Assembly: GCF_000757605.1 (NCBI RefSeq)
Contig: NZ_JQAK01000004.1
Location: 208,063 to 272,062, forward strand
Direction of reading: 5' to 3'
Length of the DNA: 64,000 bases
Source: Candidatus Paracaedibacter symbiosus
Lineage (GTDB): Bacteria; Pseudomonadota; Alphaproteobacteria; Paracaedibacterales; Paracaedibacteraceae
The notes under the pieces were generated by a model. That model was not told the DNA's origin, did no database searches, and was given only the letters and a program-made list of their open reading frames with translations. A program made the translations under genes and the position numbers. This document shows positions 9,083 to 18,627 of the stretch, piece by piece (positions within the stretch are counted from its first letter, which is position 1; each line of letters starts with the position of its first letter).

Positions 9083-10447
9083 TTAAGAACCCTGTGAAAC
9101 TTTTGGAGAGGGTTTGATTTTCGAGCGCCGTTTACTCTCCAAGATTATATCTTTTTCAAGTTCTTCAAAATGCCTAACTCCCCATAGGAATCCTATATTC
9201 ACTGGAATTAGAATGAGCCATAAACCATAATAACCTAAGAATTTAGTTAAATATACAAGACTAAATGATGTTATCAGATACATTATGGCTCTGCTTAAAG
9301 CATACACAAAACTCGCTGCTGTAAATCGTTTTAAGGTAGGAAGATATTTTATAAAAACCGACACACCAGGAATGGGCGACAATGCAGTGAGCAGAATAAG
9401 GGTCTGAATCAAAAAAATGTGGAAGTGATTGCTCGATTTCATGATGGCTATGGGAAGGAGTAAAGACAGGAATAAACTCATTTTCCCCCTTATTTCTAAT
9501 ATTTTTAGGGGATGAGTTTTACAGCTAATAGCACATAATAAACTAATTATGACAAGGGAAATAATCGATAGTAAGAAATTATGAAAGATAACTTCCTCAG
9601 AAGTATAACCGTACACCTCTTTGAGCGGTTGATTGAAATACATATAAGCCAAATAAAAGGAAAGAGGCCAACCACAGTAAACGATAAAGTAAGCCCAAAA
9701 TGTTTTTCTGCCGATCTTCTCTTCATTAATCAACTTTTGGGTTAAGATGACCTTAGAAGGCGATCCTTTTGTATTTCCCCCTTCATCTTCCAATCTTTTC
9801 GTCAGTTTTCTTCTTTTAGTTAAGAATTCTGAGGTTTCACGGAGACGTGTTCTTGCCATAGAACCGATAACAGCAATACCAGCGCCTATCCAGAAAGCTA
9901 TGCGCCAATTGAATCCAAAGTGAGTCACAAGAGAAACAATGCCAAGAGCAGCAACAGCTCCAATATAAGAGGCAATTCCTATAAGAGCTACAGCAGGATA
10001 TTGAGCAGGAGGTTTAGTGATTTCTGTTACATAGATCTCAGCTCCCATAATCTCTCCCATGGAAGAGAGACCTTGCATAATACGGCATCCTGTAACTAAC
10101 CAAGCAGCAGCAATCCCTATCTGCGCATAAGTAGGCAAATTTGCCATAATAACACAGGAGATGGACATCATCATGGTGGTAATGATAACAGTCGGTTTTC
10201 GCCCTATATGGTCACCAATATAACCAAACAACAAAGCTCCAAATGGCCTTAAAACATACGTTGAACAAAAAGCAAACGCTGCTAGTAAGGAAGCTGTATG
10301 CGGATCAGTTTTAGGAAAAAATAGCTCATTAAGAAGGATAGCCATATGCACGTACAGCATAAGGTCAAAGTACTCAAGGAAAGTTCCAATTTGTAAAAGC
10401 CCAACGGCTTCTTTTTGGCTACGTTTTAACGAAGAAAACACACGCAT
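9083..10447 (-). CDS. MFS transporter, metabolite:H+ symporter (ProP/MHS-like) type
   Basis: This is a 454-residue inner-membrane protein. The MHS features are FLEYFDLMLYVHMAI in helix 1, FAFCSTYVLRPFGALLFGYIGDHIGRKPTV (helices 2-3 and loop motif), RIMQGLSSMGEIMGAEIYVTE (helices 4-5) and WRIAFWIGAGIAVIGSMARTRLRETSEF after helix 6. These are typical of proline/betaine, shikimate or dicarboxylate symporters and of the many ProP paralogues of intracellular alphaproteobacteria. A charged cytoplasmic loop with a GGNTKGS segment joins the halves. Start ATG 10447. It is monocistronic. The substrate is not inferable; osmolyte or host metabolite uptake is a guess from the family. Confidence 0.88.
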   Translation of the reverse strand: MRVFSSLKRSQKEAVGLLQIGTFLEYFDLMLYVHMAILLNELFFPKTDPHTASLLAAFAFCSTYVLRPFGALLFGYIGDHIGRKPTVIITTMMMSISCVIMANLPTYAQIGIAAAWLVTGCRIMQGLSSMGEIMGAEIYVTEITKPPAQYPAVALIGIASYIGAVAALGIVSLVTHFGFNWRIAFWIGAGIAVIGSMARTRLRETSEFLTKRRKLTKRLEDEGGNTKGSPSKVILTQKLINEEKIGRKTFWAYFIVYCGWPLSFYLAYMYFNQPLKEVYGYTSEEVIFHNFLLSIISLVIISLLCAISCKTHPLKILEIRGKMSLFLSLLLPIAIMKSSNHFHIFLIQTLILLTALSPIPGVSVFIKYLPTLKRFTAASFVYALSRAIMYLITSFSLVYLTKFLGYYGLWLILIPVNIGFLWGVRHFEELEKDIILESKRRSKIKPSPKVSQGS

Positions 10448-11074
10448 TTTTTTATAGGTACTTTATAAAAAAGTTTCCTTCTTTAATGTATATTGTTAAT
10501 ATTTTTTTTATTACAGGAAAATTTTATTCAATAATTCTCTCTTACTCTATTTTTATCTCAGTACCCGATATACTGGGGAAGGAGAAAAGGAGAAGTGTTA
10601 AGAGGTGAAGAAATATTCCTATAAAAAGAAACATAATTTGTTTGCCGGAAAGACGCTGCTTTTTTACTCCTATTAAGTTTAAAATCCCAGAATCTGATTA
10701 TTTCAGGTCAAGCACAAGAAAATAAAACTCTTGCCATTTTGGGAAGAAAGAATTTCCTGCTCATCAAAACTCATTTAGGTGATGCCCGATTTACAGCAAA
10801 TGTTCTTAAAAAAATAAGCCAGATAGTAGGAACCACCTGATCAGTTTACTATAAGGCTCTGACAAACAATAAGGAGAGATGGAAAGCGCCTAAATCTCTG
10901 TAAGCGCCTTCTACCCTTTTTGCAATCTCCTGTTGTACCAATCTTGGCGTCCCCTCCTCTCTTCAGCTCTCTTTATGCAATTGTTGATACCTAAAATCTG
11001 CCAAGAAGCCTATTGATAAGGGACTTAATTTATCAGGAAAGCTAGCCGCCTCCTTGTCCTTGCTATTTAACATT
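10448..11074. other. gene-poor stretch with a start-less open frame remnant (10637-10840, +)
   Basis: No intact gene is seen. A + strand frame is open for 67 codons from after a stop at 10634 to the TGA at 10838-10840 and includes NLIISGQAQENKTLAILG, NFLLIKTHLGDARFTANVL and KKISQIVGTT. It has no ATG, GTG or TTG with a ribosome site, so it looks like the 3' relic of a lost gene. The family is not recognised. The remaining sequence has no clear structure. Confidence 0.3.
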
Positions 11075-12376
11075 TTAGCTGGTAAGTACCTGTTCCACTA
11101 CTACCTGGCTGTCGCTGCTGGGTGTTGGGAGGTCTTGTACTACTGGTGTCTGTTCCCCTGTAAAGCCTGCTGGTGTCTGTTCCTCTCCACTAGGGCTTGC
11201 CGGTGGTGTCTGTTCCTCTCTACTAGGGCTTGCCGGTGGTGTCTGTTCCTCTCTAGGGCTTGCCGGTGGTGTCTGTTCCTCTCTACTAGGGCTTGCCGGT
11301 GGTGTCTGTTCCTCTCTAGGGCTTGCCGGTGGTGTCTGTTCCTCTCTTCTAGGGCTTGCTGGGATGCCGCCTGTTGGAGTATCTCCTACTCGTGGGCTCC
11401 TCGGTTGATCTCCAGTAATCATTGAGGGATACAGCTCATTTCTTACCTCGTTAAGTGGTAAACATCCGACGTCTCCTGCTGATTGTTGTGTTTGAACAGG
11501 AGAGTTTTCCGTTCTTATTGAAGACGTGAATAAAGTTCCACCTATTTTTTTCTTAGATTGGTCCGCTTGTGGCTTAAAAGAAGCATATAACTTACGTTGT
11601 TTAGCAAGATGCTGAATGGTGAAATCTGGACTAACGCGTTCGCCCCACTTTTTTGACTTCTCTTCCAAAAAATTCAGAAGTGAGCGATCCGGTGCTTGGA
11701 GACTCTCAATTTCTTTCCTCAACTTTTCCACAGGCTTTGAAGCTTTTTGAATCTTCTCATTCTCTACACCAATGAGGCTCTTGGCAATATCTTTATTAAT
11801 ATCATTAAGTCGGGTAAGTAGGTACTCGAGATTAATTTTCAGAGATTCTGGTTTAGTAGTTGGATATTTCTTAAAAAAGTTAGCAAGAATTCTATAACGT
11901 TCGGCTTTTGACAATGCATACTCGTCTCGTTCTTCTGCAGAACTCCAGGACTCGCCAGAGAATCTACCGAACAAAGATTGGGGAGGGGATACAGAGGTAT
12001 CTGTAGATTGATTTTCTGCATACGCTTGAAAACTACTATACCTTTTTTCTAAATTATTACGCTTTTCTTTGAAGAGGTCTAAAGAGTCGGATGCCAATAC
12101 TTTAATCCCTTCATTGCCGTTATATATATCAGCATACCGGCTCTCTTCAATCATTGTAGTCAAATGAGAGTACTGAGAGTTAAATGGCTCGTAGTGCTCT
12201 TTAGCTTTTGCGAGCTTTTCAGAGGCGCTCCCTGAATCATTCCATATTTCAACCCAAACATTAGCTCTGGCTGGCAATGATGAATTATTTTGAATTTTTT
12301 CATTCGGTTCGTCCGGTGTTGCGAAGACAGTACTACTTAAAGCTAATGATAAACTTAACAAGAATTTGCCTAACAT
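11075..12376 (-). CDS. secreted protein of unknown function with Pro/Glu-rich C-terminal tandem repeats
   Basis: This is a 433-residue protein. The N-terminus MLGKFLLSLSLALSSTVFA is a clear Sec signal peptide. The middle (residues ~25-290) is charged, helical and coiled-coil-like (NNLEKRYSSFQAY, KPVEKLRKEIESLQAP). The C-terminal third is low complexity: EEQTPPASP repeats alternating with or without an extra Ser (PREEQTPP / PSREEQTPP), six copies, ending in a less regular tail (VVQDLPTPSSDSQVVVEQ). Start ATG 12376 has TTGGAG upstream. No enzyme motif is visible. Repeat-rich extended tails of this kind occur in surface proteins and effectors of host-associated bacteria; that role is inference. 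It is monocistronic. Confidence 0.75.
   Translation of the reverse strand: MLGKFLLSLSLALSSTVFATPDEPNEKIQNNSSLPARANVWVEIWNDSGSASEKLAKAKEHYEPFNSQYSHLTTMIEESRYADIYNGNEGIKVLASDSLDLFKEKRNNLEKRYSSFQAYAENQSTDTSVSPPQSLFGRFSGESWSSAEERDEYALSKAERYRILANFFKKYPTTKPESLKINLEYLLTRLNDINKDIAKSLIGVENEKIQKASKPVEKLRKEIESLQAPDRSLLNFLEEKSKKWGERVSPDFTIQHLAKQRKLYASFKPQADQSKKKIGGTLFTSSIRTENSPVQTQQSAGDVGCLPLNEVRNELYPSMITGDQPRSPRVGDTPTGGIPASPRREEQTPPASPREEQTPPASPSREEQTPPASPREEQTPPASPSREEQTPPASPSGEEQTPAGFTGEQTPVVQDLPTPSSDSQVVVEQVLTS
11141..11355. repeat. in-gene tandem repeat, 30/33-bp units
   Basis: Consecutive near-identical units on the + strand (GGTGGTGTCTGTTCCTCTCT followed by AGGGCTTGCC, with or without a CTA/CCA triplet) encode the minus-strand EEQTPPASP repeats. 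Units of 30 and 33 bp alternate, and both outer copies are degenerate. All length changes keep the reading frame, as expected of a coding minisatellite. Confidence 0.85.
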
Positions 12377-12510
12377 TTTAAAAACTCCAATAAATGTTAA
12401 CTAAATTAACAATTTAAAGTAATCTTAAAAGATAAATAAGCCTGCAGGAAAAAAACATGAGCTTTAACATATACTTTTTATGCAGGCCTCGCGACGCTAT
12501 ATATTTCGCT

Positions 12511-12590
12511 GCAAGAGAAAAATTTTGAGGTATTTTTAGCTGGAAATGATGTCAAATTTCGATGGAATATTTTATCCACTGCGAATGTTG
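12511..12590. repeat. degenerate internal fragment of the 164-bp inverted-repeat element
   Basis: The stretch TTTTTAGCTGGAAATGATG, then AAATTTCGATG and a TTTATC-CACT tract, follows the interior of the copies at 21166-21329 and 51606-51768 with substitutions and small gaps. Both terminal inverted repeats are lost or unrecognisable. Confidence 0.5.
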
Positions 12591-12772
12591 AGTTTTCATC
12601 AATAAACTCGGTACCTCAACTTAACAGGCAATCTTTATTGGATTCTTGGATGCCGCCCATCAATCCCCCAAAAGAATAGTAGATTGTGCTAGACTCTTTT
12701 CCTTAAGTTCGAGATAATAACGGAAAATAAAAACCTAACATTTTCTCGAATTCAGTATACTTTATAAAGTAG

Positions 12773-12796
12773 ACTCAAAACACCTGAAGAAGCGAG
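12773..12796. repeat. partial copy of the ACTCAAAATACTTGAAGAG palindrome arm
   Basis: ACTCAAAACACCTGAAGAAG followed by CGAG matches one arm of the perfect 23-bp palindrome at 43475-43538 with a few differences. The second arm is not seen. It lies 43 bp upstream of erpA. Confidence 0.45.
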
Positions 12797-12838
12797 ATTA
12801 TGAGCAGCAGATTTGGGTATATTTAGAGGAAGCAACCT

Positions 12839-13174
12839 ATGACACATCAATTTGCCGTAACGGATAATGCCGCCAAGCGAATTTTAGCTCTGCTCAGCAC
12901 AGAGCCAAACAAAGACCATTTACGTTTACGCATCAGTATTTCTGGGGGGGGGTGTTCAGGCTTTCAATATCACTTTATTTTGGACGACCAGAAACAATCA
13001 GACGATTTGATTTTCGCAAATAATGGTGCAGAAGTTATCGTTGATGAAACATCGCTTGGGCTTTTAGAAGGATCAATTTTGGATTATGTAGAAGACATGG
13101 TTGCCTCCACCTTTGTCATTAAAAATCCGAATGCCGCCGCCTCTTGTGGTTGCGGTAATTCATTCGCTATTTAG
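12839..13174 (+). CDS. erpA: A-type iron-sulfur cluster carrier/insertion protein (ErpA/IscA family)
   Basis: This is a 111-residue cytoplasmic protein that receives Fe-S clusters from the assembly machinery and delivers them to apoproteins. The three conserved cysteines are present: one in SGGGCSGFQY (about residue 39) and two in the C-terminal CGCGNSF. The HesB signature spans the C-terminus (NPNAAASCGCGNSF). Length is normal. Start ATG 12839 follows TAGAGGAAGC. The xthA gene begins 25 bp downstream on the same strand, so they may be co-transcribed. ErpA versus IscA cannot be fully resolved; the isolated position favours ErpA. Confidence 0.87.
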   Translation: MTHQFAVTDNAAKRILALLSTEPNKDHLRLRISISGGGCSGFQYHFILDDQKQSDDLIFANNGAEVIVDETSLGLLEGSILDYVEDMVASTFVIKNPNAAASCGCGNSFAI

Positions 13175-13199
13175 ATATTCTCAAAAACTGGTAATTTTA

Positions 13200-13967
13200 A
13201 TGAAAATCGTCACCTGGAACCTGAACTCCATTCGCGCTCGCCTTGAAAGATTTACTGAGTGGTTGGCTGAAAACAGCCCCGATGTCTTGTTATTGCAAGA
13301 AACCAAATGTGAGGAGCACGCCTTTCCCAAAGAGGCTATTGAAGACCTCGGCTATAACGTGGTCATCCATGGCCAAAAAACCTTTAATGGTGTGGCTATT
13401 CTCTCCAAATATCCTATTGAAGATTTGCAATGCGGACTACCAACTTATACTGAAGACCCTCAGGCCCGCTATATTGAAGCCGTCACCAATGGAGTGAGAG
13501 TTGCTTCTGTTTATATCCCTAACGGTCAGGATGTTGGTACCGAAAAATACGCGTATAAACTCAGCTTTCTAGAGCGTCTCCGCCAACATCTTGCCCACAC
13601 TTTGCAATACGAAGAAGCCTTTGTGATTGGGGGCGATTATAACATCGCACCAACGGATCTTGATGTGGCGGATCCCAAAGCTTGGCATGAGGAAATCCTT
13701 TGCTCAACAGCGGAGCGCAAGGCCTTTAATGCCCTGTTAAACCTAGGCTACCGGGATGCTTTTCGCATCGATCATCCAGCAGAAAAAATCTATAGCTGGT
13801 GGGATTATCGTAGCCAAGCTTGGCCAAAAAACGAGGGCTTACGCATCGACCATCTTCTTTTATCACCTCAAGCCACGGATCGGTTGGAAATCACTGGAAT
13901 TGATAGGACGCCTCGTGGTAAAGAAAAAGCATCGGATCATGCACCTGTGTGGTGTTTGATTGGATAA
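13200..13967 (+). CDS. xthA: exodeoxyribonuclease III (AP endonuclease)
   Basis: This is a 255-residue exonuclease/AP endonuclease of the EEP superfamily, which cuts at abasic sites in base excision repair. Motifs are MKIVTWNLNSIRARL at the start, LLLQETKCEE (metal-binding Glu), GGDYNIAPTDLDV (Asp/Asn), YSWWDYRSQAWPKNEGLRID and the catalytic SDHAPVW at the C-terminus. Start ATG 13200 is set by the MKIVTWN beginning; the frame is open further upstream but that overlaps erpA. The ribosome site is weak. It acts in the same repair network as mutM (22.2 kb) and mutT (2.8 kb). Confidence 0.94.
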   Translation: MKIVTWNLNSIRARLERFTEWLAENSPDVLLLQETKCEEHAFPKEAIEDLGYNVVIHGQKTFNGVAILSKYPIEDLQCGLPTYTEDPQARYIEAVTNGVRVASVYIPNGQDVGTEKYAYKLSFLERLRQHLAHTLQYEEAFVIGGDYNIAPTDLDVADPKAWHEEILCSTAERKAFNALLNLGYRDAFRIDHPAEKIYSWWDYRSQAWPKNEGLRIDHLLLSPQATDRLEITGIDRTPRGKEKASDHAPVWCLIG

Positions 13968-14077
13968 AGGGTTTAGTATAATAGGCAGGATGTGAAGGAT
14001 TCATTTTTAACCTATTTGGAGCCATCCGCAACCCTCATTTGTAGTTATTTGTTTTCAACTTAAGGAAAAATTTGACA

Positions 14078-14365
14078 ATGTCGTTAACTCTTGAAGACGT
14101 GAAAAAAGTTTCTCGCCTCTCTCGTTTGAAGTTTTCAGATGAAGGATTGGTTGCCATGCAACAACAACTCAATGGAATTGTGCATTGGATTGATCAATTA
14201 CAGCAGGTTGACACCAACGGTGTAGAAATTTTCTCTGATCAACAAGAGCAACAAATACCCGAGCGGCAAGATGTTATTTGCGATGGCAATATCGTTGAAG
14301 CCATCCTGGCGAATGCCCCGGAAAAAGCACATGACATGTTTGCTGTGCCAAAAGTTGTTGAATAA
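14078..14365 (+). CDS. gatC: Asp-tRNA(Asn)/Glu-tRNA(Gln) amidotransferase subunit C
   Basis: This is a 95-residue small subunit that wraps around GatA and GatB and stabilises the complex. It begins MSLTLEDVKKVSRLSRLKF, the typical GatC helix, and has the conserved HWIDQLQQVDT and a C-terminal APEKAHDMFAVPKVVE. Start ATG 14078 lies 11 bases after AAGGA; a TTG at 14072 is also possible. It is first of the operon gatC-gatA-gatB, with 12 bp to gatA. The complex makes Gln-tRNA and Asn-tRNA by transamidation, as is usual in alphaproteobacteria. Confidence 0.94.
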   Translation: MSLTLEDVKKVSRLSRLKFSDEGLVAMQQQLNGIVHWIDQLQQVDTNGVEIFSDQQEQQIPERQDVICDGNIVEAILANAPEKAHDMFAVPKVVE

Positions 14366-14377
14366 AAGGAAACGCCA

Positions 14378-15865
14378 ATGACAAAAACAACCTTAACTGA
14401 TTTAACTTTGGTAGAAGCTCGTGATGGCTTACAAAAGAAAGAGTTTTCCGCCACTGAGTTAACCCAAGCGTTCCTCGACAACATGGCTAAAAACAAACAT
14501 CTCAATGCCTATATCACACAGACGCCAGATCTAGCCATCGACCAAGCTAAACAATCTGATATCCGCCTCCAACAAGGCGGAGCCCGACCCCTAGAAGGTC
14601 TGCCACTGGCCATTAAAGACTTATTCTGCACTAAAGGTGTCCGCACCACGGCTGGCTCCAAAATTTTAGAAAATTTCGTGCCGCAATATGAATCCACCGT
14701 CTCCCAAAATCTGTTTGATGCGGGGGCGGTAATGCTCGGCAAAACCAACATGGACGAGTTCGCCATGGGGTCTTCCGGTTTGACCAGTTATTTTGGCGGC
14801 AGCATCAATCCATGGCGCGAAAAAGATCGTCCAGAAAAAGACATTGTCCCAGGCGGTTCTTCCGGTGGCTCGTCTGCTGCTGTAGCCGGAAAGCTTTGTC
14901 TTGCGGCAACTGCCTCTGACACGGGTGGATCCATCCGTCAGCCAGCGGCCTATTGCGGTTTAGTTGGGATTAAACCGACGTACGGTCTTTGCTCTCGCCG
15001 CGGCATGGTGGCGTTTGCATCTTCTCTTGATCAAGCAGGCCCTCTCACTCACACGGTGCGCGATGCCGCTTTAATGCTCCAAACAATGGCAAGTTATGAT
15101 CCGTGGGATGCCACCTCAATTGACCAACCAAAACATGACTTTTTGGGCAATCTCACCAATGACATTAAAGGGTTAAAGATTGGCATTCCAAAAGAGTACC
15201 TCGAAAATCTCCCCGCCACGACAGCAAAAATCGTGGAACGAGGAATTGAATGGGTGAAGAGCCGTGGTGCGACGGTTCATGAAGTAAGTCTGCCAACCAC
15301 ACCTCATGCATTGCCGACCTATTACATTATTGCTCCAGCTGAGGCGTCTTCTAACCTTGCTCGTTATGATGGTGTTCGTTATGGGTTGCGCGTTGATAGC
15401 AGCACCTTGGACGAGCTTTATGAGAATACCCGCTCTGCTGGTTTTGGTTCTGAAGTCCAACGCCGGATCATGATTGGGACTTATGTATTATCGGCAGGTT
15501 ATTATGACGCCTATTACCTGAAAGCACAACGCCTCAGAACTTTGATTGCCAATGACTTTGCGCGGGTCTTTACCGGCGTTGATTTGTTGCTGACTCCTAC
15601 GACGCCAAGCTCAGCTTTTGCGATTGATGAAAAGCCAACAGATCCGGTCACCATGTACTTAAATGACATCTTCACTGTTACCGTGAACTTAGCGAATCTT
15701 CCAGGCATTTCCATTCCTGCTGGTTTGGATGAAAAAGGACTCCCACTTGGCCTCCAGCTGATTGGACCCGCGATGTCTGAACAACGCCTGTTGAACGCCA
15801 GTTTAGCGTTGGAAGAATGTGCTGATTTTGCGTCTCAAGTCAATGATCTAAGAAAGGTCGCCTAA
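14378..15865 (+). CDS. gatA: Asp-tRNA(Asn)/Glu-tRNA(Gln) amidotransferase subunit A (amidase)
   Basis: This is a 495-residue amidase-signature enzyme that releases ammonia from glutamine for GatB. The Ser-cisSer-Lys triad is visible: LAIKDLF (Lys, about residue 77), then [16 protein letters not shown] and the nucleophile region [15 protein letters not shown] (about residues 165-195). Length is normal. Start ATG 14378 follows AAAGGAAACGCC. gatB begins 1 bp after the stop, so translation is probably coupled. Confidence 0.97.
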   Translation: MTKTTLTDLTLVEARDGLQKKEFSATELTQAFLDNMAKNKHLNAYITQTPDLAIDQAKQSDIRLQQGGARPLEGLPLAIKDLFCTKGVRTTAGSKILENFVPQYESTVSQNLFDAGAVMLGKTNMDEFAMGSSGLTSYFGGSINPWREKDRPEKDIVPGGSSGGSSAAVAGKLCLAATASDTGGSIRQPAAYCGLVGIKPTYGLCSRRGMVAFASSLDQAGPLTHTVRDAALMLQTMASYDPWDATSIDQPKHDFLGNLTNDIKGLKIGIPKEYLENLPATTAKIVERGIEWVKSRGATVHEVSLPTTPHALPTYYIIAPAEASSNLARYDGVRYGLRVDSSTLDELYENTRSAGFGSEVQRRIMIGTYVLSAGYYDAYYLKAQRLRTLIANDFARVFTGVDLLLTPTTPSSAFAIDEKPTDPVTMYLNDIFTVTVNLANLPGISIPAGLDEKGLPLGLQLIGPAMSEQRLLNASLALEECADFASQVNDLRKVA

Positions 15866-15866
15866 C

Positions 15867-17348
15867 ATGTCTGACACAACAAATTACATTGAAGGTCGTA
15901 CAGGTCTTTGGGAAGTAGTAATTGGGTTAGAAGTTCATGCGCAAGTGAGCTCCAAAACTAAATTATTTGATGGTTGCTCCACTGAATTTGGCGCTGAACC
16001 TAATACTCAAATTGGTTTTTTTGGCAGTGCCATGCCAGGCATGCTCCCTATTTTGAATAAGGTATGCGTTGACCAAGCAATTAAAACCGGTCTGGGAATT
16101 AATGCCACCGTCAACCAACTTTCTGTTTTTGATCGCAAGAACTATTTTTATGCCGATCTTCCGTGTGGCTATCAAATCTCCCAGTTCACCAAACCAATTG
16201 TCAGTGGTGGTTACCTGGATGTCGATTTGGATAATGGCGAGACAAAGCGCATTGGGGTCACCCGCCTCCACCTCGAAATGGATGCTGGCAAAAGCACCCA
16301 CGACCTTCATCCTAGCAAAACCTACATTGACCTCAACCGTTGTGGCATTGCCCTCATGGAAATTGTGTCTAATCCGGAGATGCGCACCACCATGGAAGCG
16401 ATGGCTTATGTGAAAAAACTGCGGACAATCTTGCGTTATCTTGGCACTTGTGATGGCAACATGGAGCAAGGCAGCATGCGCGTTGACGCCAATATTTCGC
16501 TTCGTCGTCCAGGCGCCCCCCTTGGTACTCGTGCTGAAATTAAGAACGTGAATTCCATCCGTTTCCTTGGTCAAGCATTAGATTATGAAATTGGCCGCCA
16601 AATGGAAATTCTGGAAGATGGTGGCGAAATCGTCCAAGAAACGCGGCTGTTTGATGCGGGTAAAGGAATCACTCGTTCCATGCGCAGCAAAGAAGATGCC
16701 CATGATTATCGCTATTTTCCAGATCCTGACTTGCCACCACTTCGCCTTACCAGTGCCCGCATTGAGGCTGTAAAAGCAACCTTACCTGAGTTGCCTGACG
16801 CCAAGCAAAAACGTCTGATGGATGAGTTTGACCTCCCAAAATACGATGCATCTGTTTTGGTTGGAGAACAAGAAATTGCACATTTCTATGAAGCAGCAGT
16901 TGCGGCAAGCAAAGCTACAAACAAAGCCCAAGCGGCCAAACAAATTGCTAACTGGCTGATGGGCGAAGTCTTTGCTGCTCTTAACCGTGATGGCGGTTCA
17001 ATCACCACTATGACCTTAACTGCAGCGCATTTAGCAGAATTGGTCGACCTGATTTTAGACGACACGATCTCTGGCAAAATTGCGAAAGACGTGTTTTTAA
17101 AGCTTTGGGAAACTGGTAAAGCCCCAAGCCAATTGGTTGATGAATTAGGATTGAAACAAATCACTGATACGGGTGCCATTGAACAAGTCATCGATACCAT
17201 TCTTGCTCAAAACGAAGATAAAGTTGCAGACTACCGTTCTGGTAAACACCAGCTTTTCGGCTTCTTCGTTGGTCTGGCAATGAAAGCCACCCAAGGAAAA
17301 GCTAACCCTGGCATCGTCAACGATATTTTAAAGAAAAAACTTGGTTAA
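15867..17348 (+). CDS. gatB: Asp-tRNA(Asn)/Glu-tRNA(Gln) amidotransferase subunit B
   Basis: This is a 493-residue kinase/transamidase subunit that activates mischarged tRNA and uses the ammonia made by GatA. It contains the GatB signatures [48 protein letters not shown] (here [18 protein letters not shown]), [14 protein letters not shown], the [14 protein letters not shown] loop and the C-terminal YqeY-like domain ending [13 protein letters not shown]. Length is normal. It is last gene of gatCAB, followed by a candidate terminator hairpin. Confidence 0.97.
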   Translation: MSDTTNYIEGRTGLWEVVIGLEVHAQVSSKTKLFDGCSTEFGAEPNTQIGFFGSAMPGMLPILNKVCVDQAIKTGLGINATVNQLSVFDRKNYFYADLPCGYQISQFTKPIVSGGYLDVDLDNGETKRIGVTRLHLEMDAGKSTHDLHPSKTYIDLNRCGIALMEIVSNPEMRTTMEAMAYVKKLRTILRYLGTCDGNMEQGSMRVDANISLRRPGAPLGTRAEIKNVNSIRFLGQALDYEIGRQMEILEDGGEIVQETRLFDAGKGITRSMRSKEDAHDYRYFPDPDLPPLRLTSARIEAVKATLPELPDAKQKRLMDEFDLPKYDASVLVGEQEIAHFYEAAVAASKATNKAQAAKQIANWLMGEVFAALNRDGGSITTMTLTAAHLAELVDLILDDTISGKIAKDVFLKLWETGKAPSQLVDELGLKQITDTGAIEQVIDTILAQNEDKVADYRSGKHQLFGFFVGLAMKATQGKANPGIVNDILKKKLG

Positions 17349-17351
17349 AAT

Positions 17352-17395
17352 AAGGGGAGGCTAAGCCCTTCCCTCTCCCCTTTATGTCTTCGTAG
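17352..17395 (+). terminator. candidate rho-independent terminator of gatCAB
   Basis: AAGGGGAG (17352-17359) pairs with CTCCCCTT (17385-17392), 8 bp, followed by a short T/A tract (TTTAT). The loop is long (25 nt), so this is plausible rather than strong. Confidence 0.45.
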
Positions 17396-17465
17396 CTTTA
17401 AAATTTATAAGCAAATCTGATGAGCCCTAAGATGACAGCTGGAGGGGGGAACTTAGTTTTTGCGT

Positions 17466-17927
17466 TTATTTAGGATCACTTTTAGCATTACTACTGCTAA
17501 ATAAATATTTTCCAATCAATGCCTCAAAACTTAAAGCCGATTGTGTGTGAATCACGGCGTCCCCATTCTGAAGACTTTCTTCAGCGCCACCAGGGACAAG
17601 GGCAATATATTTTCCTCCCATAAAACTTTCGCTGACAATCTCAGCTGAAGAATCTGTGGGAATACGTAAATTAGAAGAAACTGTAAACGAAACAACAGCC
17701 AAAAAGGTTGATGGTTCAATTTTTATATTAAAAATTTTACCAACCTTAACGCCGCTTATCTTAACATCGTTGCCAACAACGAGCCCATCAATACGATCAA
17801 ACTTAGCATGCAGCATAACCCCCTTTTCTGAAACAGTGGAACTGGCCCGATAAGCGATACTCAAAAAAATTCCAGCTACCGCTAAAACGATAGCGCCCAT
17901 AATGGCTTCAACAACGTTTGATTTCAT
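17466..17927 (-). CDS. mlaD: outer-membrane lipid asymmetry protein MlaD (MCE domain)
   Basis: This is a 153-residue inner-membrane-anchored periplasmic lipid carrier of the Mla phospholipid transport system. There is one N-terminal TM segment (EAIMGAIVLAVAGIFLSIAY), then an MCE/MlaD domain: LHAKFDRIDGLVVGNDVKIS, GVKVGKIFNIKIEPSTF, IPTDSSAEIVSESFMGGKYI and ALVPGGAEESLQNGD. The size equals short alphaproteobacterial MlaD. No other mla genes are adjacent here, so the ABC partners must lie elsewhere. It is downstream of dps on the same strand (16 bp), and the two may be co-transcribed. Confidence 0.93.
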   Translation of the reverse strand: MKSNVVEAIMGAIVLAVAGIFLSIAYRASSTVSEKGVMLHAKFDRIDGLVVGNDVKISGVKVGKIFNIKIEPSTFLAVVSFTVSSNLRIPTDSSAEIVSESFMGGKYIALVPGGAEESLQNGDAVIHTQSALSFEALIGKYLFSSSNAKSDPK

Positions 17928-17943
17928 AACTTAATTAATTTTC

Positions 17944-18414
17944 TTATTCTAAATGACTACGCAGCATCCATGCATGCTTACTTAAAAGACGAATGCGTTC
18001 AACCAATAAATCTGAAGTGCCCACATCGCGTACTGAGTCAGCAATATCCATTATCTCAACACTGCGGCGAATGAGTAATTCATGGTCCAATGTTAATTCT
18101 CTTACCATGTCTAGCGCTTCAGGTGAACCAGTTTCTTCTTTAATAGCACTGACAGAGACATATTCAGCAAAGCTGGCAGGCGCATAAAACCCTAAAGCAC
18201 GAATTCGCTCAGCAATATCATCAGCTCCTGCTTCAAGATCACCATATATGTCCTCGAATAGCTTATGCAATTGTGAAAAGAGGGGCCCCACAACATTCCA
18301 ATGATAATTCCTTGTTTTCAAATACAAAATTGTTGTATCTGCCAGAATGCGAATCAGCCCATCACTCACAACTTTGCGATCTTTTTTGTCAAGACCGACA
18401 TCCATTATCGACAT
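17944..18414 (-). CDS. dps: Dps-family DNA-protection/ferritin-like protein
   Basis: This is a 156-residue four-helix protein that oxidises and stores iron and binds DNA in stress. The ferroxidase signature is NYHWNVVGPLFSQLHKLFED (about residues 37-56), followed by DDIAERIRALG. The N-terminal helix DRKVVSDGLIRILADTTILY is typical. Start ATG 18414 follows a strong GAAGGAGAGG. It is upstream of mlaD on the minus strand. The expected oxidative-stress link is family knowledge; no operator was recognised. Confidence 0.93.
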   Translation of the reverse strand: MSIMDVGLDKKDRKVVSDGLIRILADTTILYLKTRNYHWNVVGPLFSQLHKLFEDIYGDLEAGADDIAERIRALGFYAPASFAEYVSVSAIKEETGSPEALDMVRELTLDHELLIRRSVEIMDIADSVRDVGTSDLLVERIRLLSKHAWMLRSHLE

Positions 18415-18627
18415 TTTGCCTCTCCTTCAATAACCCAACTAAACTCCAAAAAACAGCCTAGAAGATGTTAGTTTTTCAGATAAAGTTACTATACCACACA
18501 AATCCTAATTTTTTGTAAAATTCGCTTCTGTACCCAACTGATATTTTATTAAAAATTTACTATTTTTTAATTCCAATAAGAAACACTTAAAGAGGTAACA
18601 ATATAAAATTTGGGCTTACTGATTGAG

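Larger units (their letters stand above)
12377..12838. other. intergenic region holding two degenerate repeat relics
   Basis: This separates the divergent repeat-protein gene and erpA. It contains a decayed fragment of the 164-bp element (12511-12590) and a partial copy of the ACTCAAAATACTTGAAGAG palindrome arm (12773-12796). No coding frame of interest is seen. The promoter of erpA should lie here but was not identified with confidence. Confidence 0.4.

Noticed and set aside
11141..11355. Possible CRISPR array
   Set aside because: Repeat units are contiguous without unique spacers and encode an in-frame peptide repeat; this is a coding minisatellite.
11054..11425. Long + strand frame rich in Cys, Trp, Leu and Phe (RWCLFLS repeats)
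   Set aside because: It is the antisense of the Pro/Glu-rich tandem repeat of the minus-strand secreted protein; its low-complexity text follows directly from that repeat.
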